From Auanema rhodensis (Eukaryota > Nematoda > Chromadorea > Rhabditida > Rhabditidae), in NCBI GenBank assembly GCA_964057225.1, contig OZ059897.1:19902001-19966000 (forward strand): a stretch of DNA of 64,000 bases. The letters are read 5' to 3'. Both the position numbers and the translations under genes were made by a program. The notes under the pieces are model-generated. The model did not search any database, was not told the DNA's origin, and was given only the letters and a program-made list of their open reading frames with translations. Shown piece by piece: positions 51,927 to 64,000 of the stretch (positions are counted from its first letter, which is position 1; every line of letters starts with the position of its first letter).

Positions 51927-54900
51927 ACGATGGACAATGTTATTTAACGAAAAAATTAATTCTTCAGGGTGAAAATCGAGGATATAAGTGTAAACTTATA
52001 TCAGTTGATATCTCGGTGCATTTTTAAGCTAGCGCAAATCTGATAACACAGATCGACGCAGCTTAAAAATCCGCATCGAATGCACTATACTACATTGAGA
52101 AACGCTTAATACAAAAATTAGTTATGATCGTTTGAAAAATGATGCATTAGTGTATGTTGAGTTTCCATGTACACTCAACATTGCTTCCAAAAACATTTTG
52201 ACAAAAATTTTTTCGAAAAATTTCAAAATAATTTAGCAAAAAGTAGATGTTTTTAGATTCCTTTTTTCAAGGCAAAGACGATGGACAATGTTATTCAACG
52301 AAAAAATTAATTCTTCAGGGTGAAAATCGAGGATATAAGTGTGAACTTATATCAGTTGATATCTCGGTGCATTTTTAAGCTAGCGCAAATCTGATAACAC
52401 AGATCGACGCAGCTTAAAAATCCGCATCGAATGCACTATACTACATTGAGAAACGCTTAATACAAAAATTAGTTATGATCGTTTGAAAAATGATGCATTA
52501 GTGTATGTTGAGTTTCCATGTACACTCAACATTGCTTCCAAAAACATTTTGACAAAAATTTTTTCGAAAAATTTCAAAATAATTTAGCAAAAAGTAGATG
52601 TTTTTAGATTCCTTTTTTCAAGGCAAAGACGATGGACAATGTTATTTAACGAAAAAATTAATTCTTCAGGGTGAAAATCGAGGATATAAGTGTAAACTTA
52701 TATCAGTTGATATCTCGGTGCATTTTTAAGCTAGCGCAAATCTGATAACACAGATCGACGCAGCTTAAAAATCCGCATCGAATGCACTATACTACATTGA
52801 GAAACGCTTAATACAAAAATTAGTTATGATCGTTTGAAAAATGATGCATTAGTGTATGTTGAGTTTCCATGTACACTCAACATTGCTTCCAAAAACATTT
52901 TGACAAAAATTTTTTCGAAAAATTTCAAAATAATTTAGCCAAAAGTAGATGTTTTTAGATTCCTTTTTTCAAGGCAAAGACGATGGACAATGTTATTCAA
53001 CGAAAAAATTAATTCTTCAGGGTGAAAATCGAGGATATAAGTGTAAACTTATATCAGTTGATATCTCGGTGCATTTTTAAGCTAGCGCAAATCTGATAAC
53101 ACAGATCGACGCAGCTTAAAAATCCGCATCGAATGCACTATACTACATTGGGAAACGCTTAATACAAAAATTAGTTATGATCGTTTGAAAAATGATGCAT
53201 TAGTGTATGTTGAGTTTCCATGTACACTCAACATTGCTTCCAAAAACATTTTGACAAAAATTTTTTCGAAAAATTTCAAAATAATTTAGCCAAAAGTAGA
53301 TGTTTTTAGATTCCTTTTTTCAAGGCAAAGACGATGGACAATGTTATTCAACGAAAAAATTAATTCTTCAGGGTGAAAATCGAGGATATAAGTGTAAACT
53401 TATATCAGTTGATATCTCGGTGCATTTTTAAGCTAGCGCAAATCTGATAACACAGATCGACGCAGCTTAAAAATCCGCATCGAATGCACTATACTACATT
53501 GAGAAACGCTTAATACAAAAATTAGTTATGATCGTTTGAAAAATGATGCATTAGTGTATGTTGAGTTTCCATGTACACTCAACATTGCTTCCAAAAACAT
53601 TTTGACAAAAATTTTTTCGAAAAATTTCAAAATAATTTAGCAAAAAGTAGATGTTTTTAGATTCCTTTTTTCAAGGCAAAGACGATGGACAATGTTATTT
53701 AACGAAAAAATTAATTCTTCAGGGTGAAAATCGAGGATATAAGTGTAAACTTATATCAGTTGATATCTCGGTGCATTTTTAAGCTAGCGCAAATCTGATA
53801 ACACAGATCGACGCAGCTTAAAAATCCGCATCGAATGCACTATACTACATGGAAGAACGCTTAATACAAAAATTAGTTATGATCGTTTGAAAAATGATGC
53901 ATTAGTGTATGTTGAGTTTCCATGTACACTCAACATTGCTTCCAAAAACATTTTGACAAAAATTTTTTCGAAAAATTTCAGAATAATTTAGCAAAAAGTA
54001 GATGTTTTTAGATTCCTTTTTTCAAGGCAAAGACGATGGACAATGTTATTCAACGAAAAAATTAATTCTTCAGGGTGAAAATCGAGGATATAAGTGTAAA
54101 CTTATATCAGTTGATATCTCGGTGCATTTTTAAGCTAGCGCAAATCTGATAACACAGATCGACGCAGCTTAAAAATCCGCATCGAATGCACTATACTACA
54201 TTGGGAAACGCTTAATACAAAAATTAGTTATGATCGTTTGAAAAATGATGCATTAGTGTATGTTGAGTTTCCATGTACACTCAACATTGCTTCCAAAAAC
54301 ATTTTGACAAAAATTTTTTCGAAAAATTTCAAAATAATTTAGCAAAAAGTAGATGTTTTTAGATTCCTTTTTTTAAGGCAAAGACGATGGACAATGTTAT
54401 TCAACGAAAAAATTAATTCTTCGGGGTGAAAATCGAGGATATAAGTGTAAACTTATATCAGTTGATATCTCGGTGCATTTTTAAGCTAGCGCAAATCTGA
54501 TAACACAGATCGACGCAGCTTAAAAATCCGCATCGAATGCACTATACTACATGGAAGAACGCTTAATACAAAAATTAGTTATGATCGTTTGAAAAATGAT
54601 GCATTAGTGTATGTTGAGTTTCCATGTACACTCAACATTGCTTCCAAAAACATTTTGACAAAAATTTTTTCGAAAAATTTCAAAATAATTTAGCAAAAAG
54701 TAGATGTTTTTAGATTCCTTTTTTTAAGGCAAAGACGATGGACAATGTTATTTAACGAAAAAATTAATTCTTCAGGGTGAAAATCGAGGATATAAGTGTA
54801 AACTTATATCAGTTGATATCTCGGTGCATTTTTAAGCTAGCGCAAATCTGATAACACAGATCGACGCAGCTTAAAAATCCGCATCGAATGCACTATACTA

Positions 54901-56138
54901 CATTGAGAAACGCTCAATACAAAAATTAGTTATGATCGTTTGAAAAATGATGCATTAGTGTATGTTGAGTTTCCATGTACACTCAACATTGCTTCCAAAA
55001 ACATTTTGACAAAAATTTTTTCGAAAAATTTCAAAATAATTTAGCAAAAAGTAGATGTTTTTAGATTCCTTTTTTCAAGGCAAAGACGATGGACAATGTT
55101 ATTTAACGAAAAAATTAATTCTTCAGGGTGAAAATCGAGGATATAAGTGTAAACTTATATCAGTTGATATCTCGGTGCATTTTTAAGCTAGCGCAAATCT
55201 GATAACACAGATCGACGCAGCTTAAAAATCCGCATCGAATGCACTATACTACATGGAAGAACGCTTAATACAAAAATTAGTTATGATCGTTTGAAAAATG
55301 ATGCATTAGTGTATGTTGAGTTTCCATGTACACTCAACATTGCTTCCAAAAACATTTTGACAAAAATTTTTTCGAAAAATTTCAAAATAATTTAGCAAAA
55401 AGTAGATGTTTTTAGATTCCTTTTTTCAAGGCAAAGACGATGGACAATGTTATTCAACGAAAAAATTAATTCTTCAGGGTGAAAATCGAGGATATAAGTG
55501 TAAACTTATATCAGTTGATATCTCGGTGCATTTTTAAGCTAGCGCAAATCTGATAACACAGATCGACGCAGCTTAAAAATCCGCATCGAATGCACTATAC
55601 TACATTGAGAAACGCTCAATACAAAAATTAGTTATGATCGTTTGAAAAATGATGCATTAGTGTATGTTGAGTTTCCATGTACACTCAACATTGCTTCCAA
55701 AAACATTTTGACAAAAATTTTTTCGAAAAATTTCAAAATAATTTAGCAAAAAGTAGATGTTTTTAGATTCCTTTTTTCAAGGCAAAGACGATGGACAATG
55801 TTATTTAACGAAAAAATTAATTCTTCAGGGTGAAAATCGAGGATATAAGTGTAAACTTATATCAGTTGATATCTCGGTGCATTTTTAAGCTAGCGCAAAT
55901 CTGATAACACAGATCGACGCAGCTTAAAAATCCGCATCGAATGCACTATACTACATTGAGAAACGCTCAATACAAAAATTAGTTATGATCGTTTGAAAAA
56001 TGATGCATTAGTGTATGTTGAGTTTCCATGTACACTCAACATTGCTTCCAAAAACATTTTGACAAAAATTTTTTCGAAAAATTTCAAAATAATTTAGCAA
56101 AAAGTAGATGTTTTTAGATTCCTTTTTTCAAGGCAAAG

Positions 56139-57893
56139 ACGATGGACAATGTTATTTAACGAAAAAATTAATTCTTCAGGGTGAAAATCGAGGATATAAG
56201 TGTAAACTTATATCAGTTGATATCTCGGTGCATTTTTAAGCTAGCGCAAATCTGATAACACAGATCGACGCAGCTTAAAAATCCGCATCGAATGCACTAT
56301 ACTACATTGGGAAACGCTTAATACAAAAATTAGTTATGATCGTTTGAAAAATGATGCATTAGTGTATGTTGAGTTTCCATGTACACTCAACATTGCTTCC
56401 AAAAACATTTTGACAAAAATTTTTTCGAAAAATTTCAAAATAATTTAGCAAAAAGTAGATGTTTTTAGATTCCTTTTTTTAAGGTAAAGACGATGGACAA
56501 TGTTATTCAACGAAAAAATTAATTCTTCAGGGTGAAAATCGAGGATATAAGTGTAAACTTATATCAGTTGATATCTCGGTGCATTTTTAAGCTAGCGCAA
56601 ATCTGATAACACAGATCGACGCAGCTTAAAAATCCGCATCGAATGCACTATACTACATGGAAGAACGCCTAATACAAAAATTAGTTATGATCGTTTGAAA
56701 AATGATGCATTAGTGTATGTTGAGTTTCCATGTACACTCAACATTGCTTCCAAAAACATTTTGACAAAAATTTTTTCGAAAAATTTCAAAATAATTTAGC
56801 AAAAAGTAGATGTTTTTAGATTCCTTTTTTCAAGGCAAAGACGATGGACAATGTTATTCAACGAAAAAATTAATTCTTCAGGGTGAAAATCGAGGATATA
56901 AGTGTAAACTTATATCAGTTGATATCTCGGTGCATTTTTAAGCTAGCGCAAATCTGATAACACAGATCGACGCAGCTTAAAAATCCGCATCGAATGCACT
57001 ATACTACATTGGGAAACGCTTAATACAAAAATTAGTTATGATCGTTTGAAAAATGATGCATTAGTGTATGTTGAGTTTCCATGTACACTCAACATTGCTT
57101 CCAAAAACATTTTGACAAAAATTTTTTCGAAAAATTTCAAAATAATTTAGCAAAAAGTAGATGTTTTTAGATTCCTTTTTTTAAGGTAAAGACGATGGAC
57201 AATGTTATTCAACGAAAAAATTAATTCTTCAGGGTGAAAATCGAGGATATAAGTGTAAACTTATATCAGTTGATATCTCGGTGCATTTTTAAGCTAGCGC
57301 AAATCTGATAACACAGATCGACGCAGCTTAAAAATCCGCATCGAATGCACTATACTACATGGAAGAACGCTTAATACAAAAATTAGTTATGATCGTTTGA
57401 AAAATGATGCATTAGTGTATGTTGAGTTTCCATGTACACTCAACATTGCTTCCAAAAACATTTTGACAAAAATTTTTTCGAAAAATTTCAAAATAATTTA
57501 GCAAAAAGTAGATGTTTTTAGATTCCTTTTTTCAAGGCAAAGACGATGGACAATGTTATTCAACGAAAAAATTAATTCTTCAGGGTGAAAATCGAGGATA
57601 TAAGTGTAAACTTATATCAGTTGATATCTCGGTGCATTTTTAAGCTAGCGCAAATCTGATAACACAGATCGACGCAGCTTAAAAATCCGCATCGAATGCA
57701 CTATACTACATTGGGAAACGCTTAATACAAAAATTAGTTATGATCGTTTGAAAAATGATGCATTAGTGTATGTTGAGTTTCCATGTACACTCAACATTGC
57801 TTCCAAAAACATTTTGACAAAAATTTTTTCGAAAAATTTCAAAATAATTTAGCAAAAAGTAGATGTTTTTAGATTCCTTTTTTTAAGGCAAAG
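56139..57893 (+). repeat. 2-monomer higher-order repeat (702 bp), two and a half copies
   Basis: TTGGG copies (56139, 56841, 57543) alternate with CATGGAAG copies (56490, 57192). The first two TTGGG copies share T342 and T347 (TTTTTTTAAGGTAAAG), the latter found only here; the third keeps T342 only. Monomer 56490 has a private C at 180-182 (CGCCTAAT). Confidence 0.88.
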
Positions 57894-58595
57894 ACGATGG
57901 ACAATGTTATTTAACGAAAAAATTAATTCTTCAGGGTGAAAATCGAGGATATAAGTGTAAACTTATATCAGTTGATATCTCGGTGCATTTTTAAGCTAGC
58001 GCAAATCTGATAACACAGATCGACGCAGCTTAAAAATCCGCATCGAATGCACTATACTACATTGAGAAACGCTCAATACAAAAATTAGTTATGATCGTTT
58101 GAAAAATGATGCATTAGTGTATGTTGAGTTTCCATGTACACTCAACATTGCTTCCAAAAACATTTTGACAAAAATTTTTTCGAAAAATTTCAAAATAATT
58201 TAGCAAAAAGTAGATGTTTTTAGATTCCTTTTTTCAAGGCAAAGACGATGGACAATGTTATTCAACGAAAAAATTAATTCTTCAGGGTGAAAATCGAGGA
58301 TATAAGTGTAAACTTATATCAGTTGATATCTCGGTGCATTTTTAAGCTAGCGCAAATCTGATAACACAGATCGACGCAGCTTAAAAATCCGCATCGAATG
58401 CACTATACTACATTGAGAAACGCTTAATACAAAAATTAGTTATGATCGTTTGAAAAATGATGCATTAGTGTATGTTGAGTTTCCATGTACACTCAACATT
58501 GCTTCCAAAAACATTTTGACAAAAATTTTTTCGAAAAATTTCAAAATAATTTAGCAAAAAGTAGATGTTTTTAGATTCCTTTTTTCAAGGCAAAG

Positions 58596-60701
58596 ACGAT
58601 GGACAATGTTACTCAACGAAAAAATTAATTCTTCAGGGTGAAAATCGAGGATATAAGTGTGAACTTATATCAGTTGATATCTCGGTGCATTTTTAAGCTA
58701 GCGCAAATCTGATAACACAGATCGACGCAGCTTAAAAATCCGCATCGAATGCACTATACTACATTGAGAAACGCTCAATACAAAAATTAGTTATGATCGT
58801 TTGAAAAATGATGCATTAGTGTATGTTGAGTTTCCATGTACACTCAACATTGCTTCCAAAAACATTTTGACAAAAATTTTTTCGAAAAATTTCAAAATAA
58901 TTTAGCAAAAAGTAGATGTTTTTAGATTCCTTTTTTCAAGGCAAAGACGATGGACAATGTTATTTAACGAAAAAATTAATTCTTCAGGGTGAAAATCGAG
59001 GATATAAGTGTAAACTTATATCAGTTGATATCTCGGTGCATTTTTAAGCTAGCGCAAATCTGATAACACAGATCGACGCAGCTTAAAAATCCGCATCGAA
59101 TGCACTATACTACATTGAGAAACGCTTAATACAAAAATTAGTTATGATCGTTTGAAAAATGATGCATTAGTGTATGTTGAGTTTCCATGTACACTCAACA
59201 TTGCTTCCAAAAACATTTTGACAAAAATTTTTTCGAAAAATTTCAAAATAATTTAGCAAAAAGTAGATGTTTTTAGATTCCTTTTTTCAAGGCAAAGACC
59301 ATGGACAATGTTATTCAACGAAAAAATTAATTCTTCAGGGTGAAAATCGAGGATATAAGTGTGAACTTATATCAGTTGATATCTCGGTGCATTTTTAAGC
59401 TAGCGCAAATCTGATAACACAGATCGACGCAGCTTAAAAATCCGCATCGAATGCACTATACTACATTGAGAAACGCTTAATACAAAAATTAGTTATGATC
59501 GTTTGAAAAATGATGCATTAGTGTATGTTGAGTTTCCATGTACACTCAACATTGCTTCCAAAAACATTTTGACAAAAATTTTTTCGAAAAATTTCAAAAT
59601 AATTTAGCAAAAAGTAGATGTTTTTAGATTCCTTTTTTCAAGGCAAAGACGATGGACAATGTTACTCAACGAAAAAATTAATTCTTCAGGGTGAAAATCG
59701 AGGATATAAGTGTGAACTTATATCAGTTGATATCTCGGTGCATTTTTAAGCTAGCGCAAATCTGATAACACAGATCGACGCAGCTTAAAAATCCGCATCG
59801 AATGCACTATACTACATTGAGAAACGCTTAATACAAAAATTAGTTATGATCGTTTGAAAAATGATGCATTAGTGTATGTTGAGTTTCCATGTACACTCAA
59901 CATTGCTTCCAAAAACATTTTGACAAAAATTTTTTCGAAAAATTTCAAAATAATTTAGCCAAAAGTAGATGTTTTTAGATTCCTTTTTTTAAGGCAAAGA
60001 CGATGGACAATGTTATTCAACGAAAAAATTAATTCTTCAGGGTGAAAATCGAGGATATAAGTGTAAACTTATATCAGTTGATATCTCGGTGCATTTTTAA
60101 GCTAGCGCAAATCTGATAACACAGATCGACGCAGCTTAAAAATCCGCATCGAATGCACTATACTACATTGAGAAACGCTTAATACAAAAATTAGTTATGA
60201 TCGTTTGAAAAATGATGCATTAGTGTATGTTGAGTTTCCATGTACACTCAACATTGCTTCCAAAAACATTTTGACAAAAATTTTTTCGAAAAATTTCAAA
60301 ATAATTTAGCAAAAAGTAGATGTTTTTAGATTCCTTTTTTCAAGGCAAAGACGATGGACAATGTTATTTAACGAAAAAATTAATTCTTCAGGGTGAAAAT
60401 CGAGGATATAAGTGTAAACTTATATCAGTTGATATCTCGGTGCATTTTTAAGCTAGCGCAAATCTGATAACACAGATCGACGCAGCTTAAAAATCCGCAT
60501 CGAATGCACTATACTACATTGAGAAACGCTTAATACAAAAATTAGTTATGATCGTTTGAAAAATGATGCATTAGTGTATGTTGAGTTTCCATGTACACTC
60601 AACATTGCTTCCAAAAACATTTTGACAAAAATTTTTTCGAAAAATTTCAAAATAATTTAGCAAAAAGTAGATGTTTTTAGATTCCTTTTTTCAAGGCAAA
60701 G
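58596..60701 (+). repeat. 3-monomer spacing marked by GTTACTCAAC
   Basis: The monomers at 58596 and 59649, 1,053 bp apart, share C17 (GTTACTCAAC) and the recombinant haplotype G66/T75/G92. They are the only C17 copies I saw. The monomer between them at 59298 is also G66/T75/G92 and has a private C at position 3 (GACCATGG). The later members of each block match poorly. Confidence 0.65.
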
Positions 60702-63700
60702 ACGATGGACAATGTTATTCAACGAAAAAATTAATTCTTCAGGGTGAAAATCGAGGATATAAGTGTAAACTTATATCAGTTGATATCTCGGTGCATTTTT
60801 AAGCTAGCGCAAATCTGATAACACAGATCGACGCAGCTTAAAAATCCGCATCGAATGCACTATACTACATGGAAGAACGCTTAATACAAAAATTAGTTAT
60901 GATCGTTTGAAAAATGATGCATTAGTGTATGTTGAGTTTCCATGTACACTCAACATTGCTTCCAAAAACATTTTGACAAAAATTTTTTCGAAAAATTTCA
61001 AAATAATTTAGCAAAAAGTAGATGTTTTTAGATTCCTTTTTTTAAGGCAAAGACGATGGACAATGTTATTCAACGAAAAAATTAATTCTTCAGGGTGAAA
61101 ATCGAGGATATAAGTGTGAACTTATATCAGTTGATATCTCGGTGCATTTTTAAGCTAGCGCAAATCTGATAACACAGATCGACGCAGCTTAAAAATCCGC
61201 ATCGAATGCACTATACTACATTGAGAAACGCTTAATACAAAAATTAGTTATGATCGTTTGAAAAATGATGCATTAGTGTATGTTGAGTTTCCATGTACAC
61301 TCAACATTGCTTCCAAAAACATTTTGACAAAAATTTTTTCGAAAAATTTCAAAATAATTTAGCAAAAAGTAGATGTTTTTAGATTCCTTTTTTCAAGGCA
61401 AAGACGATGGACAATGTTATTTAACGAAAAAATTAATTCTTCAGGGTGAAAATCGAGGATATAAGTGTAAACTTATATCAGTTGATATCTCGGTGCATTT
61501 TTAAGCTAGCGCAAATCTGATAACACAGATCGACGCAGCTTAAAAATCCGCATCGAATGCACTATACTACATTGAGAAACGCTTAATACAAAAATTAGTT
61601 ATGATCGTTTGAAAAATGATGCATTAGTGTATGTTGAGTTTCCATGTACACTCAACATTGCTTCCAAAAACATTTTGACAAAAATTTTTTCGAAAAATTT
61701 CAAAATAATTTAGCCAAAAGTAGATGTTTTTAGATTCCTTTTTTCAAGGCAAAGACGATGGACAATGTTATTCAACGAAAAAATTAATTCTTCAGGGTGA
61801 AAATCGAGGATATAAGTGTAAACTTATATCAGTTGATATCTCGGTGCATTTTTAAGCTAGCGCAAATCTGATAACACAGATCGACGCAGCTTAAAAATCC
61901 GCATCGAATGCACTATACTACATTGAGAAACGCTTAATACAAAAATTAGTTATGATCGTTTGAAAAATGATGCATTAGTGTATGTTGAGTTTCCATGTAC
62001 ACTCAACATTGCTTCCAAAAACATTTTGACAAAAATTTTTTCGAAAAATTTCAAAATAATTTAGCAAAAAGTAGATGTTTTTAGATTCCTTTTTTCAAGG
62101 CAAAGACGATGGACAATGTTATTTAACGAAAAAATTAATTCTTCAGGGTGAAAATCGAGGATATAAGTGTAAACTTATATCAGTTGATATCTCGGTGCAT
62201 TTTTAAGCTAGCGCAAATCTGATAACACAGATCGACGCAGCTTAAAAATCCGCATCGAATGCACTATACTACATGGAAGAACGCTTAATACAAAAATTAG
62301 TTATGATCGTTTGAAAAATGATGCATTAGTGTATGTTGAGTTTCCATGTACACTCAACATTGCTTCCAAAAACATTTTGACAAAAATTTTTTCGAAAAAT
62401 TTCAAAATAATTTAGCAAAAAGTAGATGTTTTTAGATTCCTTTTTTCAAGGCAAAGACGATGGACAATGTTATTCAACGAAAAAATTAATTCTTCAGGGT
62501 GAAAATCGAGGATATAAGTGTAAACTTATATCAGTTGATATCTCGGTGCATTTTTAAGCTAGCGCAAATCTGATAACACAGATCGACGCAGCTTAAAAAT
62601 CCGCATCGAATGCACTATACTACATGGAAGAACGCTTAATACAAAAATTAGTTATGATCGTTTGAAAAATGATGCATTAGTGTATGTTGAGTTTCCATGT
62701 ACACTCAACATTGCTTCCAAAAACATTTTGACAAAAATTTTTTCGAAAAATTTCAAAATAATTTAGCAAAAAATAGATGTTTTTAGATTCCTTTTTTCAA
62801 GGCAAAGACGATGGACAATGTTATTCAACGAAAAAATTAATTCTTCAGGGTGAAAATCGAGGATATAAGTGTAAACTTATATCAGTTGATATCTCGGTGC
62901 ATTTTTAAGCTAGCGCAAATCTGATAACACAGATCGACGCAGCTTAAAAATCCGCATCGAATGCACTATACTACATTGGGAAACGCTTAATACAAAAATT
63001 AGTTATGATCGTTTGAAAAATGATGCATTAGTGTATGTTGAGTTTCCATGTACACTCAACATTGCTTCCAAAAACATTTTGACAAAAATTTTTTCGAAAA
63101 ATTTCAAAATAATTTAGCAAAAAGTAGATGTTTTTAGATTCCTTTTTTCAAGGCAAAGACGATGGACAATGTTATTCAACGAAAAAATTAATTCTTCAGG
63201 GTGAAAATCGAGGATATAAGTGTGAACTTATATCAGTTGATATCTCGGTACATTTTTAAGCTAGCGCAAATCTGATAACACAGATCGACGCAGCTTAAAA
63301 ATCCGCATCGAATGCACTATACTACATGGAAGAACGCTTAATACAAAAATTAGTTATGATCGTTTGAAAAATGATGCATTAGTGTATGTTGAGTTTCCAT
63401 GTACACTCAACATTGCTTCCAAAAACATTTTGACAAAAATTTTTTCGAAAAATTTCAAAATAATTTAGCAAAAAGTAGATGTTTTTAGATTCCTTTTTTC
63501 AAGGCAAAGACGATGGACAATGTTATTCAACGAAAAAATTAATTCTTCAGGGTGAAAATCGAGGATATAAGTGTAAACTTATATCAGTTGATATCTCGGT
63601 GCATTTTTAAGCTAGCGCAAATCTGATAACACAGATCGTCGCAGCTTAAAAATCCGCATCGAATGCACTATACTACATTGGGAAACGCTTAATACAAAAA

Positions 63701-63860
63701 TTAGTTATGATCGTTTGAAAAATGATGCATTAGTGTATGTTGAGTTTCCATGTACACTCAACATTGCTTCCAAAAACATTTTGACAAAAATTTTTTCGAA
63801 AAATTTCAAAATAATTTAGCAAAAAGTAGATGTTTTTAGATTCCTTTTTTCAAGGCAAAG

Positions 63861-64000
63861 ACGATGGACAATGTTATTTAACGAAAAAATTAATTCTTCA
63901 GGGTGAAAATCGAGGATATAAGTGTAAACTTATATCAGTTGATATCTCGGTGCATTTTTAAGCTAGCGCAAATCTGATAACACAGATCGACGCAGCTTAA
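63861..64000 (+). repeat. Partial last monomer, cut by the window edge
   Basis: Bases 1-140 of a type A monomer with T at position 19. It stops inside the right arm of the large dyad only because the window ends; nothing suggests the array ends here. Confidence 0.97.

Larger units (their letters stand above)
52980..63860 (+). repeat. Right zone with two alternative variants at monomer 170-174
   Basis: Most monomers have TTGAG at 169-173. Here, about seven have G172 (TTGGG: 52980, 54033, 56139, 56841, 57543, 62808, 63510) and about nine have the CATGGAAG cluster (53682, 54384, 55086, 56490, 57192, 60702, 62106, 62457, 63159). No monomer carries both. G172 was not seen to the left of this zone. 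No strict type B copy occurs here. Both variants remove the stop at 170, extending that frame's open run to about 67 codons, which still does not look coding. Confidence 0.85.
1..64000 (+). repeat. Satellite DNA array, 351-bp monomer, 182 full copies plus one partial
   Basis: A single monomer, phased from ACGATGGAC at base 1, repeats head to tail in one orientation to the window's end. Starts were checked across the window (for example 352, 701, 1052, 1403, 11931, 39291, 60000, 63861) and fit 351-bp steps apart from eleven 349-bp copies. Copies usually differ by only a few substitutions, so I judge pairwise identity to be about 98% or more. There is no unique sequence, transposon, inversion or microsatellite between copies. 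Both window edges lie inside the array, so its true length is greater than 64 kb. The sites GCTAGC (monomer 102-107), GATATC (81-86) and TGTACA (242-247) occur about once per monomer. A centromeric or pericentromeric role is inferred from size and homogeneity only. I do not recognise the family. Confidence 0.99.

Noticed and set aside
59298-59310. CCATGG at 59299 as a start-codon context or functional site.
   Set aside because: It is a private single-base change (G3 to C) in one monomer, and the reading frame from that ATG closes within about ten codons.
1-64000. CRISPR array, because of regular repetition.
   Set aside because: The unit is 351 bp of continuous repeat with no unique spacers between short direct repeats.
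1-64000. Tandem gene family such as histone, 5S rRNA or snRNA clusters.
   Set aside because: No stop-free frame of useful length, and no 5S rRNA or tRNA internal promoter boxes that I recognise. The monomer has no coding or conserved RNA core known to me.

Overview
The whole 64,000-base window is one uninterrupted head-to-tail satellite DNA array. The repeat unit is 351 bp, about 31% G+C in the first copy. With the phase set at base 1, I count 182 complete monomers and a final 140-bp partial copy starting at 63,861. Of the 182, 171 are exactly 351 bp and 11 are 349 bp, all 11 from the same 2-bp deletion; the arithmetic closes exactly (182 x 351 - 22 = 63,860). I see no gene, RNA gene, transposon, inversion or unique sequence. 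Because 351 is a multiple of 3, each frame repeats the same stops in every copy, and all six frames are closed within one monomer.

The array is eukaryotic satellite heterochromatin, probably centromeric or pericentromeric (inference). CpG is not depleted (12 observed in copy 1 against about 8.6 expected), which fits an invertebrate such as an insect or nematode better than a vertebrate or a heavily methylated plant. I do not recognise the family and cannot name the species.

Each monomer carries an extended imperfect dyad (copy 1: 87-153) with a perfect 11-bp arm pair, a 9-bp hairpin (228-255), a second 9-bp hairpin (55-76), a run of roughly helically spaced A/T tracts (263-341) and a half-match to the CENP-B box on the minus strand (10-26). 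The stretch at monomer positions about 184-288 is nearly invariant, while most differences lie in 1-182 and 289-350.

Copies differ from one another at only a few positions. Three linked sites (monomer positions 66, 75, 92) define an A haplotype (A/T/G, about 127 copies) and a B haplotype (G/A/A, about 42 copies), with 13 recombinants. Strict B falls from about 45% of copies in the first 18.6 kb to none after 51.6 kb. From 52,980 onward, two alternative variants at positions 170-174 become common.

Rare variants recurring at exact multiples of the monomer reveal nested higher-order repeats: 2-mers, 3-mers, a 5-mer, a 6-mer, a 9-mer, an 11-mer and a 6,663-bp 19-monomer tandem duplication (22,808-29,470 and 29,471-36,133). 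This is the pattern expected of recent unequal exchange and gene conversion. All variant counts were made by eye.
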